Below are positions 34,315 through 45,989 of a stretch of DNA of 64,000 nt, piece by piece. The stretch comes from Ashinkailepas kermadecensis (taxonomy: Eukaryota; Arthropoda; Thecostraca; Neolepadidae), in contig JAOTOM010004552.1 in NCBI GenBank assembly GCA_034440615.1, positions 124,001 to 188,000 of the forward strand. The letters are read 5' to 3'. The notes under the pieces are model-generated. The model saw nothing but the letters and a program-made list of their open reading frames with translations, did no database searches and was not told the origin of the DNA. Within the stretch, counting starts at the first letter, position 1; every line of letters starts with the position of its first letter. The position numbers and the translations under genes are program-made.

Positions 34315-36573
34315 TCACTCCAGTCCATTCAGCTTCTTCATGAGGGCCATATCCTGCTCGGTCAGGTGCTTGCTGTCCAGCTTCTTCTCACGGACGGACA
34401 CGAGCACGCTGAGCTCGAACGAGCGCAGCTCGTCGGGCGCCAGTCGAATGTCGCTCAGCCGGCGCAGAGGGCGCGCGGGAGGCGGCCGCTCGCCGCCCGT
34501 CAGGCTCGTCGGCGTCACGGCGCTCAGCGAGATCCAGCGCGAGAAGTCGGCGCCGGCGGCGGCGCCGGGCCGGCAGCGCAGGCCGTCCCGCTCGTCCCAG
34601 AGCCGGCAGTCGAGCCGGCGCCTGAGCAGCGTCAGCTGCAGCTGGTGGCCCGGCATGTGGTAGTGCTGCTCGCGGTCGGCCAGCTGGCGCAGGGTCACCA
34701 ACTCCCAGTCGCAGGGCAGCGCGCCGTCCAGCAGCTGCAGCGCGCGGCCGACGCGCGGCGCGTCCGGGTCACGCTCCATGAGGGCGCGCGGCGGGTGGTT
34801 GAGGCGCCGCGACAGCGCCGCCGTCAGGGGGCTGTTGGCGAACAGCTCGTCGGCCGCCGGCGGCGACGGCAGGTGGTCGAGCGTCACGACGAACGACGCG
34901 CGCACCGGCCGGTTGGCCTCGTTGCCCTGCCCGATGCCGCGGTCGTCGTCGAAGCGCGACCGCCGGTCGAGCACGGCGATCAGCGTGCCCTCCTCGAGGC
35001 TGGCGACGCCACGCGAGTGGTCCATCAGCAGGCTGAGCCGCAGCCGGTCGTCCTGCAGGCTGGCCTGCGTCGTGGCCGGGTACATGTTGCCGGCCACGCC
35101 GGCGGCCGCCACGTACGGCCGCCACACCATCTGGTAGTCGTTGGCGTCCGTGTAGAAGCCGCAGCCGGCCGGCGGCGCGCACGACCGCACGTCGGTGCGC
35201 AGCCGCACGAACACGTCCGTCTCGTCGTCGGCGCTCGTCAGCAGCGTCTCCGTCTGCAGGTGCACGGCGTGGCCGAGCGGCGCGGCGGTGTGGTGCAGCC
35301 GCACCGTCAGCCGCACGCTGCCGCAGTCGACGCTCGCCTCCGACGTGACCGGGCCGCGCCGCACCGTCCACCGTCGGCGCGCACACGCCAGCGGCACCGG
35401 CTCGCCGACGGCCGCGAACAGGTAGAGGCCGCTCTCGTGCGGCACCGTCCGGTACGCGCCGAAGCTGACCTCCAGCGCCAGCTGCCGGTCCACCCGCCGG
35501 TCCAGCACGCTCCACAGGAAGCCGCTCCGGTTGAAGGTCAGCTCGAACCGGTCGTTGCCGATGGTGAACGCGGCCTCGTCCGCGGCCGGCCCGGTCGGCG
35601 TCGGCGTCGGCGTCGGCGCCGTGATGGCCATCACGCTGAATATGTGCACCGACAGCGGACGCAGTGTCGCCAGGAAGGACACCTTGAACAGCTCGCCTTC
35701 GGGCTGCTGTTGCACGACCACCGACTGGCCGGCGGCGTCCTTCACGGCCACCCCAGGTTCGGGCACCACAAACTGCACCAGCTCCGTTCGCTCCTGCGCC
35801 AGCGAGTTGTACAGCATGAGCCGGAGGCGGTCGCCCGAGTCGATGGCGAACGTCACCAGCTCAGGGGTCACGCCCAGACCGCGCTCCAGCGGCCTGTATC
35901 GATTGAACAGCTCTCGAGAATCGGTGACCGACTCCAGCAGCAGCAGCAGCGACGCCATGGAGAGGATGGAGGTGCGCGTCAGGTCATTGTCGCTGATGGC
36001 CAGTCGCTCGATGAAGTCCTTCATCACGTCCGTGGAGGACGTGCCGGTGATGGCGTCGTGGTGGTTGAAGAGGCCGACGTCCTGCCGGCTCATCACCAGC
36101 CTGTCGTAGGTGTGGTAGAAGCTGTTCCTGGTGGACACACTCACGGCGGCGCTACGCTGACTCCACGCCCACGCGAACAGGATGTCGGTGGCGCGCAGCT
36201 GCGCCTCCAGCTGGCGCGCGGCACGCTTCCAGTGCGGAAGCGTCGTGTAGTAGCCCGACCAGTACTTGGGCTTGGCCTGGAACACGTCCGAGTAGACGTG
36301 GAAGTCGCCGACCAGCGTCGGCAGCCGGCGGCGGCGACGCGACCGCTGCCGCACCGCCTGGAAGTACTCGGCCGGCGTGCTGAACTGGATCTGCGCGCCC
36401 AGCTCCGGCCGGCCGTTGATGTACGTCATCAGTTTGGTATAGTTTGTGTACTGTTCGCGCCACTCGAACTGGTGCTGGAACTGGAAGTCGGCGCCCAGCA
36501 TCATCAGCGCCACGTTGTGAGGGAACAGCGAAGCTGTCCTTCCGGCTGCGCTCACCAGCATTTCGGCGCGCTC
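34315..36573 (-). CDS. alpha-Man-II: class II alpha-mannosidase (GH38), last coding exon
   Basis: Golgi alpha-mannosidase II trims mannoses from N-glycans. This large terminal exon (752 codons plus TGA) starts after TTTCGACAG with ERAEMLVSAAGR in phase 0. Visible family landmarks: MLGADFQFQHQFEW at exon residues 25-38 (family GDDFRY; the second Asp, the probable acid/base, is kept and the first is Ala), LVGDFHVYSD and YWSGYYTT at about 88-110, and VGLFNHHDAITGT at about 166-178 with the zinc-binding His. The all-beta C-terminal region follows (SGLYLF, GCGFYTDANDYQM, NMYPATTQA, LDRRSRFDDDRGIGQGN, LNHPPRALM). The last 30 or so residues extend beyond the usual end. It is very GC-rich, unlike its AT-rich introns, which also leaves a long open frame on the opposite strand. 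Confidence 0.93.
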   Translation of the reverse strand, partial: ERAEMLVSAAGRTASLFPHNVALMMLGADFQFQHQFEWREQYTNYTKLMTYINGRPELGAQIQFSTPAEYFQAVRQRSRRRRRLPTLVGDFHVYSDVFQAKPKYWSGYYTTLPHWKRAARQLEAQLRATDILFAWAWSQRSAAVSVSTRNSFYHTYDRLVMSRQDVGLFNHHDAITGTSSTDVMKDFIERLAISDNDLTRTSILSMASLLLLLESVTDSRELFNRYRPLERGLGVTPELVTFAIDSGDRLRLMLYNSLAQERTELVQFVVPEPGVAVKDAAGQSVVVQQQPEGELFKVSFLATLRPLSVHIFSVMAITAPTPTPTPTGPAADEAAFTIGNDRFELTFNRSGFLWSVLDRRVDRQLALEVSFGAYRTVPHESGLYLFAAVGEPVPLACARRRWTVRRGPVTSEASVDCGSVRLTVRLHHTAAPLGHAVHLQTETLLTSADDETDVFVRLRTDVRSCAPPAGCGFYTDANDYQMVWRPYVAAAGVAGNMYPATTQASLQDDRLRLSLLMDHSRGVASLEEGTLIAVLDRRSRFDDDRGIGQGNEANRPVRASFVVTLDHLPSPPAADELFANSPLTAALSRRLNHPPRALMERDPDAPRVGRALQLLDGALPCDWELVTLRQLADREQHYHMPGHQLQLTLLRRRLDCRLWDERDGLRCRPGAAAGADFSRWISLSAVTPTSLTGGERPPPARPLRRLSDIRLAPDELRSFELSVLVSVREKKLDSKHLTEQDMALMKKLNGLE

Positions 36574-38243
36574 CTGTCGAAATGAATGCATTCTGTAGTC
36601 ACATGCGAGCAGGGCAAAACCACTCGCTGGAACAACTTCTCCCTCTTCCAGTCAGCTGCCTTGCATCTGAATCTAGTGATGCAGCTTCGCTTTCTCCGCA
36701 ATGACAGAAGACGAGCTCAGAGCGCCAGTCCCCCTCCCACACACACTACTCGGAGACGCACGCCGCGATGACCCGGTGTCTTACACCGCTCCCCATATTG
36801 CACTAGGGAAATTTCAATGTATTTCAGTGTCAATGTTTTTCAGTGTCTTTTATCTCGTGTTCCTGATAGTCACTAGCAAGACAGCATTCTGCCAGGGTCT
36901 TTCAGTGTCAGTGTCTCGCTCAGAATCGTTCAGCGTGTCAGTGTCGGGGTTGGAGATCTCTCAAGAAGCCAAGGGAGGGGTCCAAGTCCATATTTTCAAA
37001 CATATTTTCAGATTGAATAGGGCAACTGACAACTTAGCATCAGCAGGGTGCCAAATCAGGGGAATCAGACCACCCCGACACACTCGAGATCTCCAGCCAT
37101 GCTTGCAGTGTCTTTTCACTTTTGTTCACTGACAATCACTCTCATCAGCAAGACAGTATTTTTCCATGTTCAAATTTATATGGGGGCCGTCTCAGGACTG
37201 ATTCAAATTGACGCATATCACATCGCCGAACTACAACAATGAAAATAAATGATGGATACTGACTGCCGAGATGAGAGATCAACACATCTCTTGATCTATG
37301 ACCCAAAGGAAATGTGAATTGGCTGCCAATGTGTTGAAAAAACTGCCAATGTGAATTGGCAGTCCGTCATCTTGTTGTTTTACTTCCCCATAAGGAGCAC
37401 GAATGGGGACCATTAAGACAAACGCTTCCGACAGAGCGAGTAACTTCCTGTTCTGCAAGCGGATGACACCGCTTATGAAGCATGCCGTGATGCATATTAT
37501 CGTATTGCAAAATGCTATGAGGTTAGTGCTGCTGCGTTCCTACACCTGCCAGATCTCTGGCGCATCTGCGCTACACGTACCAGGCTCGTGATAACGTCCT
37601 ACACCTACCAGTTTTGTGATGTTCCCTCAGACTTACAGCACAGAGGTCAATAAATGCTGTGATTTGTCCCTCACGAAAAATCAGGGAACACATTTTGTCG
37701 CAGAAATGAATGTTGTGAGAAGGTAAAATGTGGCCTACTTATCAGCGAAAGTGGTGAATTTCGGACATTTAATTGCACCCGAGTAACCTTGCAAACAAAA
37801 ATCGACCTAAAACCCACTCGCTCCCTCCCCTAGTTCAAAATCTCTCGCGCGTCACTTTGCCAACAGGCGGCGCAATTATCAGCTAATCATTCCTCGAGAA
37901 AACATAGTTTGTCGCCTGAATGACAAGAAACTGTCGCCAACCCCAGCCACAACGTTAATCAAAACATAGCTGTGCCAACACTCCTGACTACATACCAAGG
38001 CTGAACAAAACAGGTGTACCAACAACCCTGAATACATACTGAGGCTGACCAAAACAGGTGTGCCAACAACCCTGACTACATACTGAGGCTGAACAAAACA
38101 GGTGTACCAACAGCCCTGACTACATACTGAGGCTGAACAAAACAAGCGTGCCAACAGCCCTGACTACATACTGAGGCTGAACAAAACAAGTGATTCTGAA
38201 AGTTAAACCATCTGCTAGAAATACCTGTCTGCGTGCAGCTCAC
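36574..38243 (-). other. mannosidase intron with a 44-bp array
   Basis: Bounded by GT at 38243-38242 and AG just before 36573. At about 37975-38190 a 44-bp unit (TGAACAAAACAGGTGTACCA onward) repeats about five times and ends roughly 55 bp from the splice donor. Confidence 0.8.
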
Positions 38244-38379
38244 CTTGATGTTGGCATCTGTCACGTGAGTGAACTGGCTGTACCAGGGCACGGGGCTGGA
38301 CCAATCCCTGGCAAAGTCAAAGTTGAAGCACATCTTGGTTGACTCGCCGAACGGTCCGCAGGCGGCGCTAGTTGTATAC
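38244..38379 (-). CDS. alpha-Man-II: class II alpha-mannosidase, exon with Cys-Gly-Pro motif
   Basis: 136 nt; acceptor CTGTCTACAG, donor AAG|GTGAGC. The first base completes the Met codon split with the exon at 40152, then 45 codons follow: YTTSAACGPFGES, KMCFNFDFAR, and PWYSQFTHVTDANIK leading in phase 0 into the exon at 36573. It matches the family segment around the active-site Tyr and CGPD..CCQFDF. The Tyr is kept. The Asp that follows it and a nearby His, both conserved in fly and vertebrate enzymes, are replaced (Thr and Ala), as is the first Cys of the CC pair. This points to a divergent paralogue, perhaps with altered specificity. Confidence 0.85.
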
Positions 38380-38711
38380 CTGTAGACAGAGGTGGCGCCA
38401 CATGAGCCAGGTGGGGAATGTGGGAGGCGTCTGGCAGGCAGGCTCGCGCATGGGTGGCTTGCGCGTCATCAACTGAACTATGAGTGATGCACGGAAAGAA
38501 GCATGACACCAAAAAACAAACAATGGCGAGCGCCCAGAAAAAAAAGTATTACGTTGCTGGAGTCCTGTAAAATGCCAATATGTGCGTGGGCGGGCGAATG
38601 GCTCACTGCAGGACAAATTTCAGACGTAGTATTTTTCAAGCAACGTCATGAGGTTCATGCTTAATAATTGTGAAGTGCATCAGAGGGTATGACTCCGCTG
38701 ACCCCCATCAC

Positions 38712-38993
<282 letters not shown>

Positions 38994-39410
38994 TACATAT
39001 ATATTCGATTGTTCTTCAAGGATTGACCTAAGTTGGTACGATGTTTATATTGCAACTGCATCACCCTTATTGTTCCAGCAGCTGCGCCTATTTAGATCGC
39101 GTGGCATTGCGGGAATGCTACGTGGTCCTTTAAAAATACAACTGCTCTGCTTGGAAGCTTCCGATACAGTCACCGGATCACGTGTTCCCGGCGGATGTGC
39201 CACCTGTGAATCTCGTCCTTGAGACTGACCGACGCAGTCGACGCGACCCTGGGCTCCATACTGAGACTGAGACTGAGATTCGTCCTTGAGACTGATCCGT
39301 GCAGATCACCAGACTGTGATGCTGATTGCCTGCGCGCCTGCTACCCTGACAGGCAGCCAACCGACGTGTAGCGGGGGCGATGGCGGACGAGCACAGGCGA
39401 GCACAGCACA

Positions 39411-40190
39411 GGCGCACTCACATGAAGTACTGAGGTGATGGGTGAGCATGGAGACCGACTCACATGAAGTACGGGTGATGGTGGGTGAGCAGGGAGGCCC
39501 ACTCACATGAAGTACGGGTGGTGATGGGTGAGCAGGGAGACCGACTCACATGAAGTACGGGTGATGGTGGGTGAGCAGGGAGGCCCACTCACATGAAGTA
39601 CGGGTGATGATGGGTGAGCAGGGAGACCGACTCACATGAAGTACGGGTGATGGTGGGTGAGCAGGGAGGCCCACTCACATGAAGTACGGGTGATGATGGG
39701 TGAGCAGGGAGACCGACTCACATGAAGTACGGGTGATGGTGGGTGAGCAGGGAGACCGACTCACATGAAGTACGGGTGATGGTGGGTGAGCAGGGAGACC
39801 GACTCACATGAAGTACGGGTGATGGTGGGTGAGCAGGGAGACCGACTCACATGAAGTACGGGTGATGGTGGGTGAGCAGGGAGACCGACTCACATGAAGC
39901 ACGGGTGATGATGTGTGAGCAGGGAGACCGACTCACATGAAGTACGGGTGATGGTGGGTGAGCAGGGAGACCGACTCACATGAAGTACGGGTGATGGTGG
40001 TTGAGCAGGGAGACCGACTCACATGAAGTACGGGTGATGGTGGGTGAGCAGGGAGGCCCACTCACATGAAGTACGGGTGATGATGGGTGAGCAGGGAGGC
40101 CCATTCACATGAAGTACGGGTGATGATGTGTGAGCAGGGAGACCGACTCACATGAAGTACGGGTGATGGTGGGTGAGCAGGGAGCTGGAG
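39411..40190 (-). repeat. 43-bp minisatellite made of exon 3' end plus splice donor, 18 copies
   Basis: On the minus strand each unit reads CTGCTCACCCACCATCACCC, then GTACTTCAT and GTGAGTCGGTC. The rightmost copy (40152-40190) is the real end of a mannosidase exon with its donor; 17 further copies follow inside the intron. Variants alternate GGAGACCGA with GGAGGCCCA, GGTGATGGT with GGTGATGAT, and one copy has a weaker donor (GTGAAT). The 43-bp period and the in-frame TGA after ATG mean that use of a distal donor would shift frame and truncate the protein. Confidence 0.9.
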
Positions 40191-40273
40191 CCGTCTGTGT
40201 CCCACTGCTGCTGCCAGATGAAGTCGCCGCTCTGGTGGGCAGCCAGGTACTCCTTCCATACGTACGGTGTCCG
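40152..40273 (-). CDS. alpha-Man-II: class II alpha-mannosidase, short exon after the nucleophile exon
   Basis: 122 nt; acceptor TTGTTTTCAG, donor TTCAT|GTGAGT. Forty codons, RTPYVWKEYL, AAHQSGDFIWQQQWD, TDGSSSLLTHHHPYF, plus two bases of the next codon. It corresponds to the family stretch running from the substrate-contacting Arg through the F.WRQ.WD segment to the MPFYSYD region; the Arg and the WQQQWD tryptophans are recognisable. The phase fits both neighbours exactly. Its 3' end is the origin of the 43-bp minisatellite, and a 40-bp array lies about 25 bp upstream of its acceptor. Confidence 0.88.
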
Positions 40274-40300
40274 CTGAAAACAATGCAGCGCCCTGTGGTG

Positions 40301-40535
40301 ACGCCGGCGTGCGGCTGACAGGTGTCCCGGAACGACAGGTGACAGGTCGTGCGGCTGACAGGTGTCCCGGAACGACAGGTGACAGGTCGTGCGGCTGACA
40401 GGTGTCCCGGAACGACAGGTGACAGGTCGTGCGGCTGACAGGTGTCCCAGAACGACAGGTGACAGGTCGTGCGGCTGACAGGTGTCCCGGAACGACAGGT
40501 GACAGATCGTGCGGCTGACAGGTGTGCCGGAACGA
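40301..40535. repeat. 40-bp minisatellite, 6 copies
   Basis: The phrase GTGCGGCTGACAGGTGTCCC recurs every 40 bp in the intron just upstream of the 40152-40273 exon. On the minus strand each unit contains CACCTGTCAG, a weak acceptor-like string. Confidence 0.95.
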
Positions 40536-41149
40536 TGCGGCGTTACCTCGGACATTTCACAACGCTGTGCAGCACGTGTCGAATTGTGCAGTCGGCTGGC
40601 GCATTATGGAGGACGGGAAAACCGGCATACTGACGGGAGCCCGGATCAGATAGAGAGTCCTGCTGCGGGTCCGACGAGCATTGGCGTACGGTTGTGTGCC
40701 GAGCACCAGACGCTGCTCTCTGCGACGGGGTCGCGACCCCAGTCATTCAAGCGCACTGGCAGACATGTGGAGATGCTGCTGCTGTTCGTGAGGAGGAAGC
40801 ACACGTTTCAAGCTGTCGTCGGTTAAAAGCTGCGGTCTCTCGCCTCTTTCCCGTCGTGTGGTATGGCAAACACAGTAACGTATATGCGCCATATGGTAAA
40901 ATTGATTGTGTGCCATGTAGATGTCCTCTTCGCTAGGCTTTAATTGCGGGAATGATTGGACTGATTTGAGTACGAACGCTGTCCAGTACGGCGAGTCACA
41001 GGCCGCGCACTTCGATACCGCACGGCACAGTACACATCACATGCCGATAGGCAACCCCGATCCAGTCAATCGCCGCATTCTGCGATGGATCAAATGCTCT
41101 ATTTTGTCGCTTGACCTATTTCAATCGGCGTTCAATCCCTGAGATCCAT
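40536..41149. other. intronic stretch
   Basis: Unique sequence inside the 10-kb mannosidase intron. Nothing recognised. Confidence 0.5.
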
Positions 41150-41755
41150 TGAACGTGTGACGTCAGGTCTACTGGATGTGTGATGGTGACGGGACCATTG
41201 AGCGTGAGGCGTCAGGTCTACTGGATGTGTGATGGTGACGGGACCATTGAAGAAGAGGGTAGGTCTACTGGATGTGTGATGGTGACGGGACCATTGAGCG
41301 TGAGGCGTCAGGTCTACTGGATGTGTGATGGTGACGGGACCATTGAGCGTGAGGCGTCAGGTCTACTGGATGTGTGATGGTGATGGGGCCATTGAGCGTG
41401 AGGCGTCAGGTCTACTGGATGTGTGATGGTGACGGGACCATTGAGCGTGAGGCGTCAGGTCTACTGGATGTGTGATGATGATGGGGCCATTGAGCGTGAG
41501 GCGTCAGGTCTACTGGATGTGTGATGATGATGGGGCCATTGAGCGTGAGGCGTCAGGTCTACTGGATGCGTGATGATGATGGGGCCATTGAGGCGTGAGG
41601 CGTCAGGTCTACTGGATGTGTGATGATGATGGGGCCATTGAGCGTGAGGCGTCAGGTCTACTGGATGTGTGATGATGATGGGGCCATTGAGCGTGAGGCG
41701 TCAGGTCTACTGGATGTGTGATGGTGACGGGACCATTGAGCGTGTGGCGTCCGGT
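41150..41755. repeat. 49-bp minisatellite, about 12 copies
   Basis: Unit starts GTCTACTGGATGTGTGATGG. Left and right edges have GGTGACGGGACC while central copies have GATGATGGGGCC, a zoned variant pattern. One copy is shortened (GAAGAAGAGGGTAG). Confidence 0.95.
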
Positions 41756-42589
41756 TTACTGGGGACGCAGTTCTGGTGGCATTGTTATGCCAAGCAAAAT
41801 CGATAAAGTTGTCGACAGCATCAACATCAGACGCCAGAGGAAACAAATGGGATAGAGAAGACAGTGCTGCAGGTGTTGCAAAGAACCGGAATGATATACT
41901 AATTGGCTTTTTCTACGACGGAAGAGAAGATGAGACTTTAATTGTTGTTTCCGGGATTTAGGGGCGCATAAACTGTATGGGTTATACAGCGCTCACAACT
42001 ACGTCGGTCGAGCCAGGTATAAACGCATCGGCGTTATGCTAGGGGGAGGACTTGGATCACAACATTTTAGGACGTTTCGTGATGTGTTGTTTTGTGAGGT
42101 CAGAACACACTTGGTATTCATATGCTACGTTCGTTCGCGGGAGTACACCACACCAAACCCAACTGCAGACAGGAACGGGAATAGTTCAGCAACATAGTGT
42201 GAGCCATCGCCCAGCATTTGCACCAGGGTGGGCGATGAGGTTCCACAGAAGCGGCGACGTCTGTTTCAAAATGACGTCACGCGATGAGAGTGTGGGCCAC
42301 AGCCAGGTCATCGCCGCAACGTGGACAGGCTGGTCGCTCTTCTCCACACAGAAGGTAGCGATGTGAAATGTAGGTGTGTCCTAGACGTAGACGACACAGA
42401 ATAACTTCCTCAAGCCTCAGTCGTTGCGAGCAGGACTGCAATACGCCTAGGAGATCAAGTCTTAGTATTAGTCTTAGTCTTGGTCTCGCCTAGTCTTAAC
42501 GCTTTCAGTTTGTTGACCAGGACGTGTGAGACTTTAGTTAAAAAAACAAGCGCAAAGTGCGTGTTGGCAACAGGAGCTTCATGAGGTGG
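41756..42589. other. intronic stretch
   Basis: Contains, at about 41955-41995, one copy of a dispersed motif (TTTAGGGGCGCATAAACTG, then TATACAGCGC) also seen at 59518-59570 and 61830-61880. No gene. Confidence 0.45.
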
Positions 42590-42955
42590 CCGTGACGGAA
42601 GCGGGGCACAAGTGTGTGGATCATGTATCCCCTATATCGTGACGGAAGCGGGGCACCAGTGTGTGGATCATGTATCCCCTATATCGTGACGGAAGCGTGG
42701 CACCAGTGTGTGGATCATGTATCCCCTATATCGTGACGGAAGCGGGGCACCAGTGTGTGGATCATGTATCCCCTATATCGTGACGGAAGCGGGGCACCAG
42801 TGTGTGGATCATATATCCCCTATATCGTGACGGAAGCGGGGCACCAGTGTGTGGATCATGTATCCCCTATATCGTGACGGAAGCGTGGCACCAGTGTGTG
42901 GATCATGTATCCCCTATATCGTGACGGAAGCGGGGCACCAGTGTGTGGATCATGC
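42590..42955. repeat. 47-bp minisatellite, about 8 copies
   Basis: Phrase CGTGACGGAAGCGGGGCACC with TGTATCCCCTATAT; variants GCGTGGCACC and ATATATCCCC occur. Confidence 0.95.
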
Positions 42956-45044
42956 ATCACCTGTCGGCGTAAAGGCTGGTGTCACAGCCAAGGGGTTGAC
43001 AGACGTTCAGCGCGAACATGGTGCTGATCCGGTTGCTCCGGAATGCGGTGGCACCGCGGTCAATACCGGCTAAAAGGTGGTGTGAATATGATAATAGAAC
43101 CAGCACTATGTCCACTTGGTAAAGCCATTCAGAAGCAGCTAGCCTCTCTACCACCATGCCATTTGAGCCCGTGTTAGGACTGGCATCCGAGATACCCGGG
43201 CATTGTGTTTGTGGCGTGCATGCCAATGAAGTATCTCTGCGACATATCTTTAAGGACGGAAATGGTGAAACAATGGGCCCATCTTCTTTTAAGGATCCAC
43301 CTGGTAAAGCCATCCATAGGCAGTTAACCTCTCTGCACTTGCGACATTTTAGCCCTATTAGAACTGGTATGCCAAATACCCAAGCACATGGACAATGATC
43401 TGTATACATACCGACTGTATATGCATAATGTACCGCTCAGTGCAGCAACGGGTCAGCCGGTTTTTGCAGAAGCTCATTGCTATTGATCCTGGAACGCTGC
43501 GCCGAGCGCGCTGGGTGATCCTGGCGCACAGAACCCTCAGACCATGCATGTCCACAGACAAACCATCGCCAGCACTGATCAGAGTTGTCATTTTCATTCT
43601 CAACCAGCATACATCGGGCTGGTTCAGTTATCGACAGATCTCCCATATCTCAGGTGGCGCAAAGAGCTCGTTTTGTCTGATTTAACTATCACGAAACCTA
43701 CCGGACCAGGGCAAGAACATCACACATTCTGTACTGCAGCGCCTTCCGCTCACATCTCCACACGTGTGGTGGGAGCTGTTGTACGCTGAAAGTCAGCACT
43801 AAGATGCTGTGTGTACGTCTTGCCTCCGGTATGATGCGGTCTACTGTGGCTGTGGCGTCGAGTAGTGCTGCCATGTTGGCGAATGGAATCTTATCCAACT
43901 CTGGGGTGAAAACGTAGCTTCGGCTGGCTTTGAGGGTGCGGTGAACCGCGTGCGTACAGCGCCGAGTATTGATTGTGTTTGTGACGTGTGGTGTGTGTGT
44001 GTCGGTACTGTTGTGTGTGTGTACGATGATGTGGGTGGTGTGCCGAGTGATGGGGAAGTGTGCCGAGTGATGGGGAGATGTGGTGCGTTCGGCATGTGAC
44101 GTAGTGTTTGTGCGAGAGTGAAGGAAGACTCATGTGATGGTGTGCTGAGATTCGATATAGGTGTCTACCAGGTAGAGGCCTTGTGCACAATGGGCGCAAG
44201 GCGCCGGCGTGGGTGTCATAGTGTTAGGGCCTGACCAGCCCCACCGGCAAGGTGGGGCGGATTTGGCATCCTTGGGATCCTTACTGACAAACACCTGGAT
44301 TCGTCGAACCATTTACCGCGCTTTTGCCCTTTGGTCCCTGCCCCGGCCGTAATGGCTCAGAACAGTGGGCTCGTCACTGTTAGGCTTGCTCTTGGGGGGG
44401 GTACAGATTAGCTGGGAGACAGAGAGAAGCTGGGGATTTGGTGTGGGTGGATTTCCTTCTCGAGTCGTAGGAGCGCTCGCCGAGAATATCCGGATCTCTT
44501 ATTGCTTGCTGTCTTCTTGATTCTTTTCTTTTTTGTCCTATGGCTTCTTGCCTTCATGCTTCTTGCTCTTTTTGTCTTCGTGGGCCTCGTGGGCTTCTGG
44601 GCCTTGTTGGCGTCGCTCTTGAGCGTGGGACCGCGCGACTGCTCTTCCACGAGCTTCCCTACGGAAGAACCTCGTCTTCGGTCTGGTCACGCTGACGTGT
44701 AGGTGCGGATCCATGAAGGAGAAGTACCCACATGCGTCTGCCCCCTAATGTCTGAAAGTGTGCTCTCTGCTTCGATAAGCGGTCGGGAGGTAACAAATAC
44801 GCTTGCTTGCGCCAGTCGCTCCATTCCACCTGATTTTGAACGCGACGGTAAACCATCCGCACCTCCTCTCCAGTTGTCTGAGGATGGCCCGTAAACAGAG
44901 CGACATGTCGGAATGGTTTGGGGGGGGGCGAGTCGGTCGCTTCCAAGCGAGAAAGGCCATGCACATCAGGAAGATGACAAAGAAAGTCCTGGGTGCGATA
45001 AATTGGTTCAGTGTTCGCTATAGCGAGTGGTGACACTGGTGATG
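42956..45044. other. intronic stretch with an imperfect direct repeat
   Basis: About 90 bp at 43111 (CCACTTGGTAAAGCCATTCA onward) repeats imperfectly at 43299 (CCACCTGGTAAAGCCATCCA). Minus-strand frames at 44659-45036 (125 codons) and 44408-44650 (80 codons, Lys/Arg-rich) are uninterrupted but I recognise no domain; a decayed retroelement is possible. Confidence 0.4.
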
Positions 45045-45214
45045 TTGGTTGGTTGGTTGGTTATTGGTTTTACGACACGTCGACCGTTGAGTCACGTAGC
45101 GTCGCCAATCTCGCACGCCGATTGGTCGCGGGCGAAGAGTAGCGACAGGTGATACTCGAACCCACAACCTTTCGATTGTGAGACGAGCATCTTACCCCTA
45201 GACCACTCGTCCCC
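45045..45214 (-). mobile_element. tRNA-derived SINE, near full length
   Basis: Minus strand: GGGGACGAGTGGTCTAGGGG (box A-like), an anticodon-arm region, box B GGTTCGAGT, the family body, and a CCAATAACC(AACC)n tail. The head most resembles a tRNA-Val(CAC)-type gene, though I am not sure of the isotype. It is promoter-bearing but non-coding and would rely on a LINE for mobility. Confidence 0.9.
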
Positions 45215-45654
45215 TGCGGTGACGATTCTATGGCGGCGTGATCGTAACGGTAATGGTGATGTGAAAGCCCTCGATAGGATGCGCTTCGCTGTGAGAGATG
45301 ACTCCGCGCTGATTGGTGATGATGTGAAAGCCCTTGATATAAGAAGAGGGGCCGATGCGCTTCGCTGTGGGAGATGACTCCGTGCTGATTGATGATGATG
45401 ATGGTGTAATTATGACGATATCATGGCGATGGTGTTGATGATAATCGAGTAATGATATGTGATGATTGGTGAGAAAGTTGATAGTGGTGATTTATTTCGA
45501 TGTGAATCGACTTTACCATTTTCCTAGCGAAATTTATCGAATGGAAAGGATGAAAAAAAACAAAATTGGACAAACCAGCCATGAAAAAAATCAGAATGAT
45601 AAACTATGTACGATTTGATTTTATCACGAACAAAGAAATGGATTTGATACTGGC
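45215..45654. other. intronic stretch
   Basis: A duplicated phrase (GATGCGCTTCGCTGTG..GAGATGACTCCG) occurs at about 45279 and 45355; otherwise GATGAT-rich unique sequence. Confidence 0.4.
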
Positions 45655-45795
45655 TTCGCGACGTATCGAATGTTTTGGTCATTCGCCGATCTTCCATGCC
45701 GATTGGTCTCGGAACACCGTAACTACAGATGTGATTCGAACCTACAATCCTTCGGTTGGGAGGCGAGCATCCTGCCGACTACTCTACTACTATAC
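45655..45795 (-). mobile_element. old, diverged tRNA-SINE copy
   Basis: Minus strand shows GGATGCTCGCCTCCCAACCG, a box B-like GGTTCGAAT and a mutated body (GAGACCAATCGGCATGG). It is clearly older than the copies at 45045 and 50204. Confidence 0.65.
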
Positions 45796-45989
45796 CACTA
45801 CTCACCCCGAACGGCGAGGGACCATGTTGATCTGAAAGTAGCTGAAGATAGAAATGCTACTATGCAATGGCGGTTATGCCTTTACTGTTACACGACATAC
45901 TTGCGGTAAGTACAGCTATTTGTGGCGATCTTGAGATTATCGTCACCATCCTCTCCTCCAGCTGAGGTGAATTCGATGGCACCAATTGA

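Noticed and set aside
34366..36585. 739-codon open frame on the plus strand opposite the mannosidase exon
   Set aside because: It is the complement of a very GC-rich exon, is full of Arg/Gln/Ala with no domain, and the other strand has clear GH38 motifs.
40301..40535. 40-bp array as tandem splice acceptors, mirroring the donor array
   Set aside because: Units do contain CCTGTCAG, but the real acceptor (TTGTTTTCAG) is not part of the unit, so the array is not derived from it.
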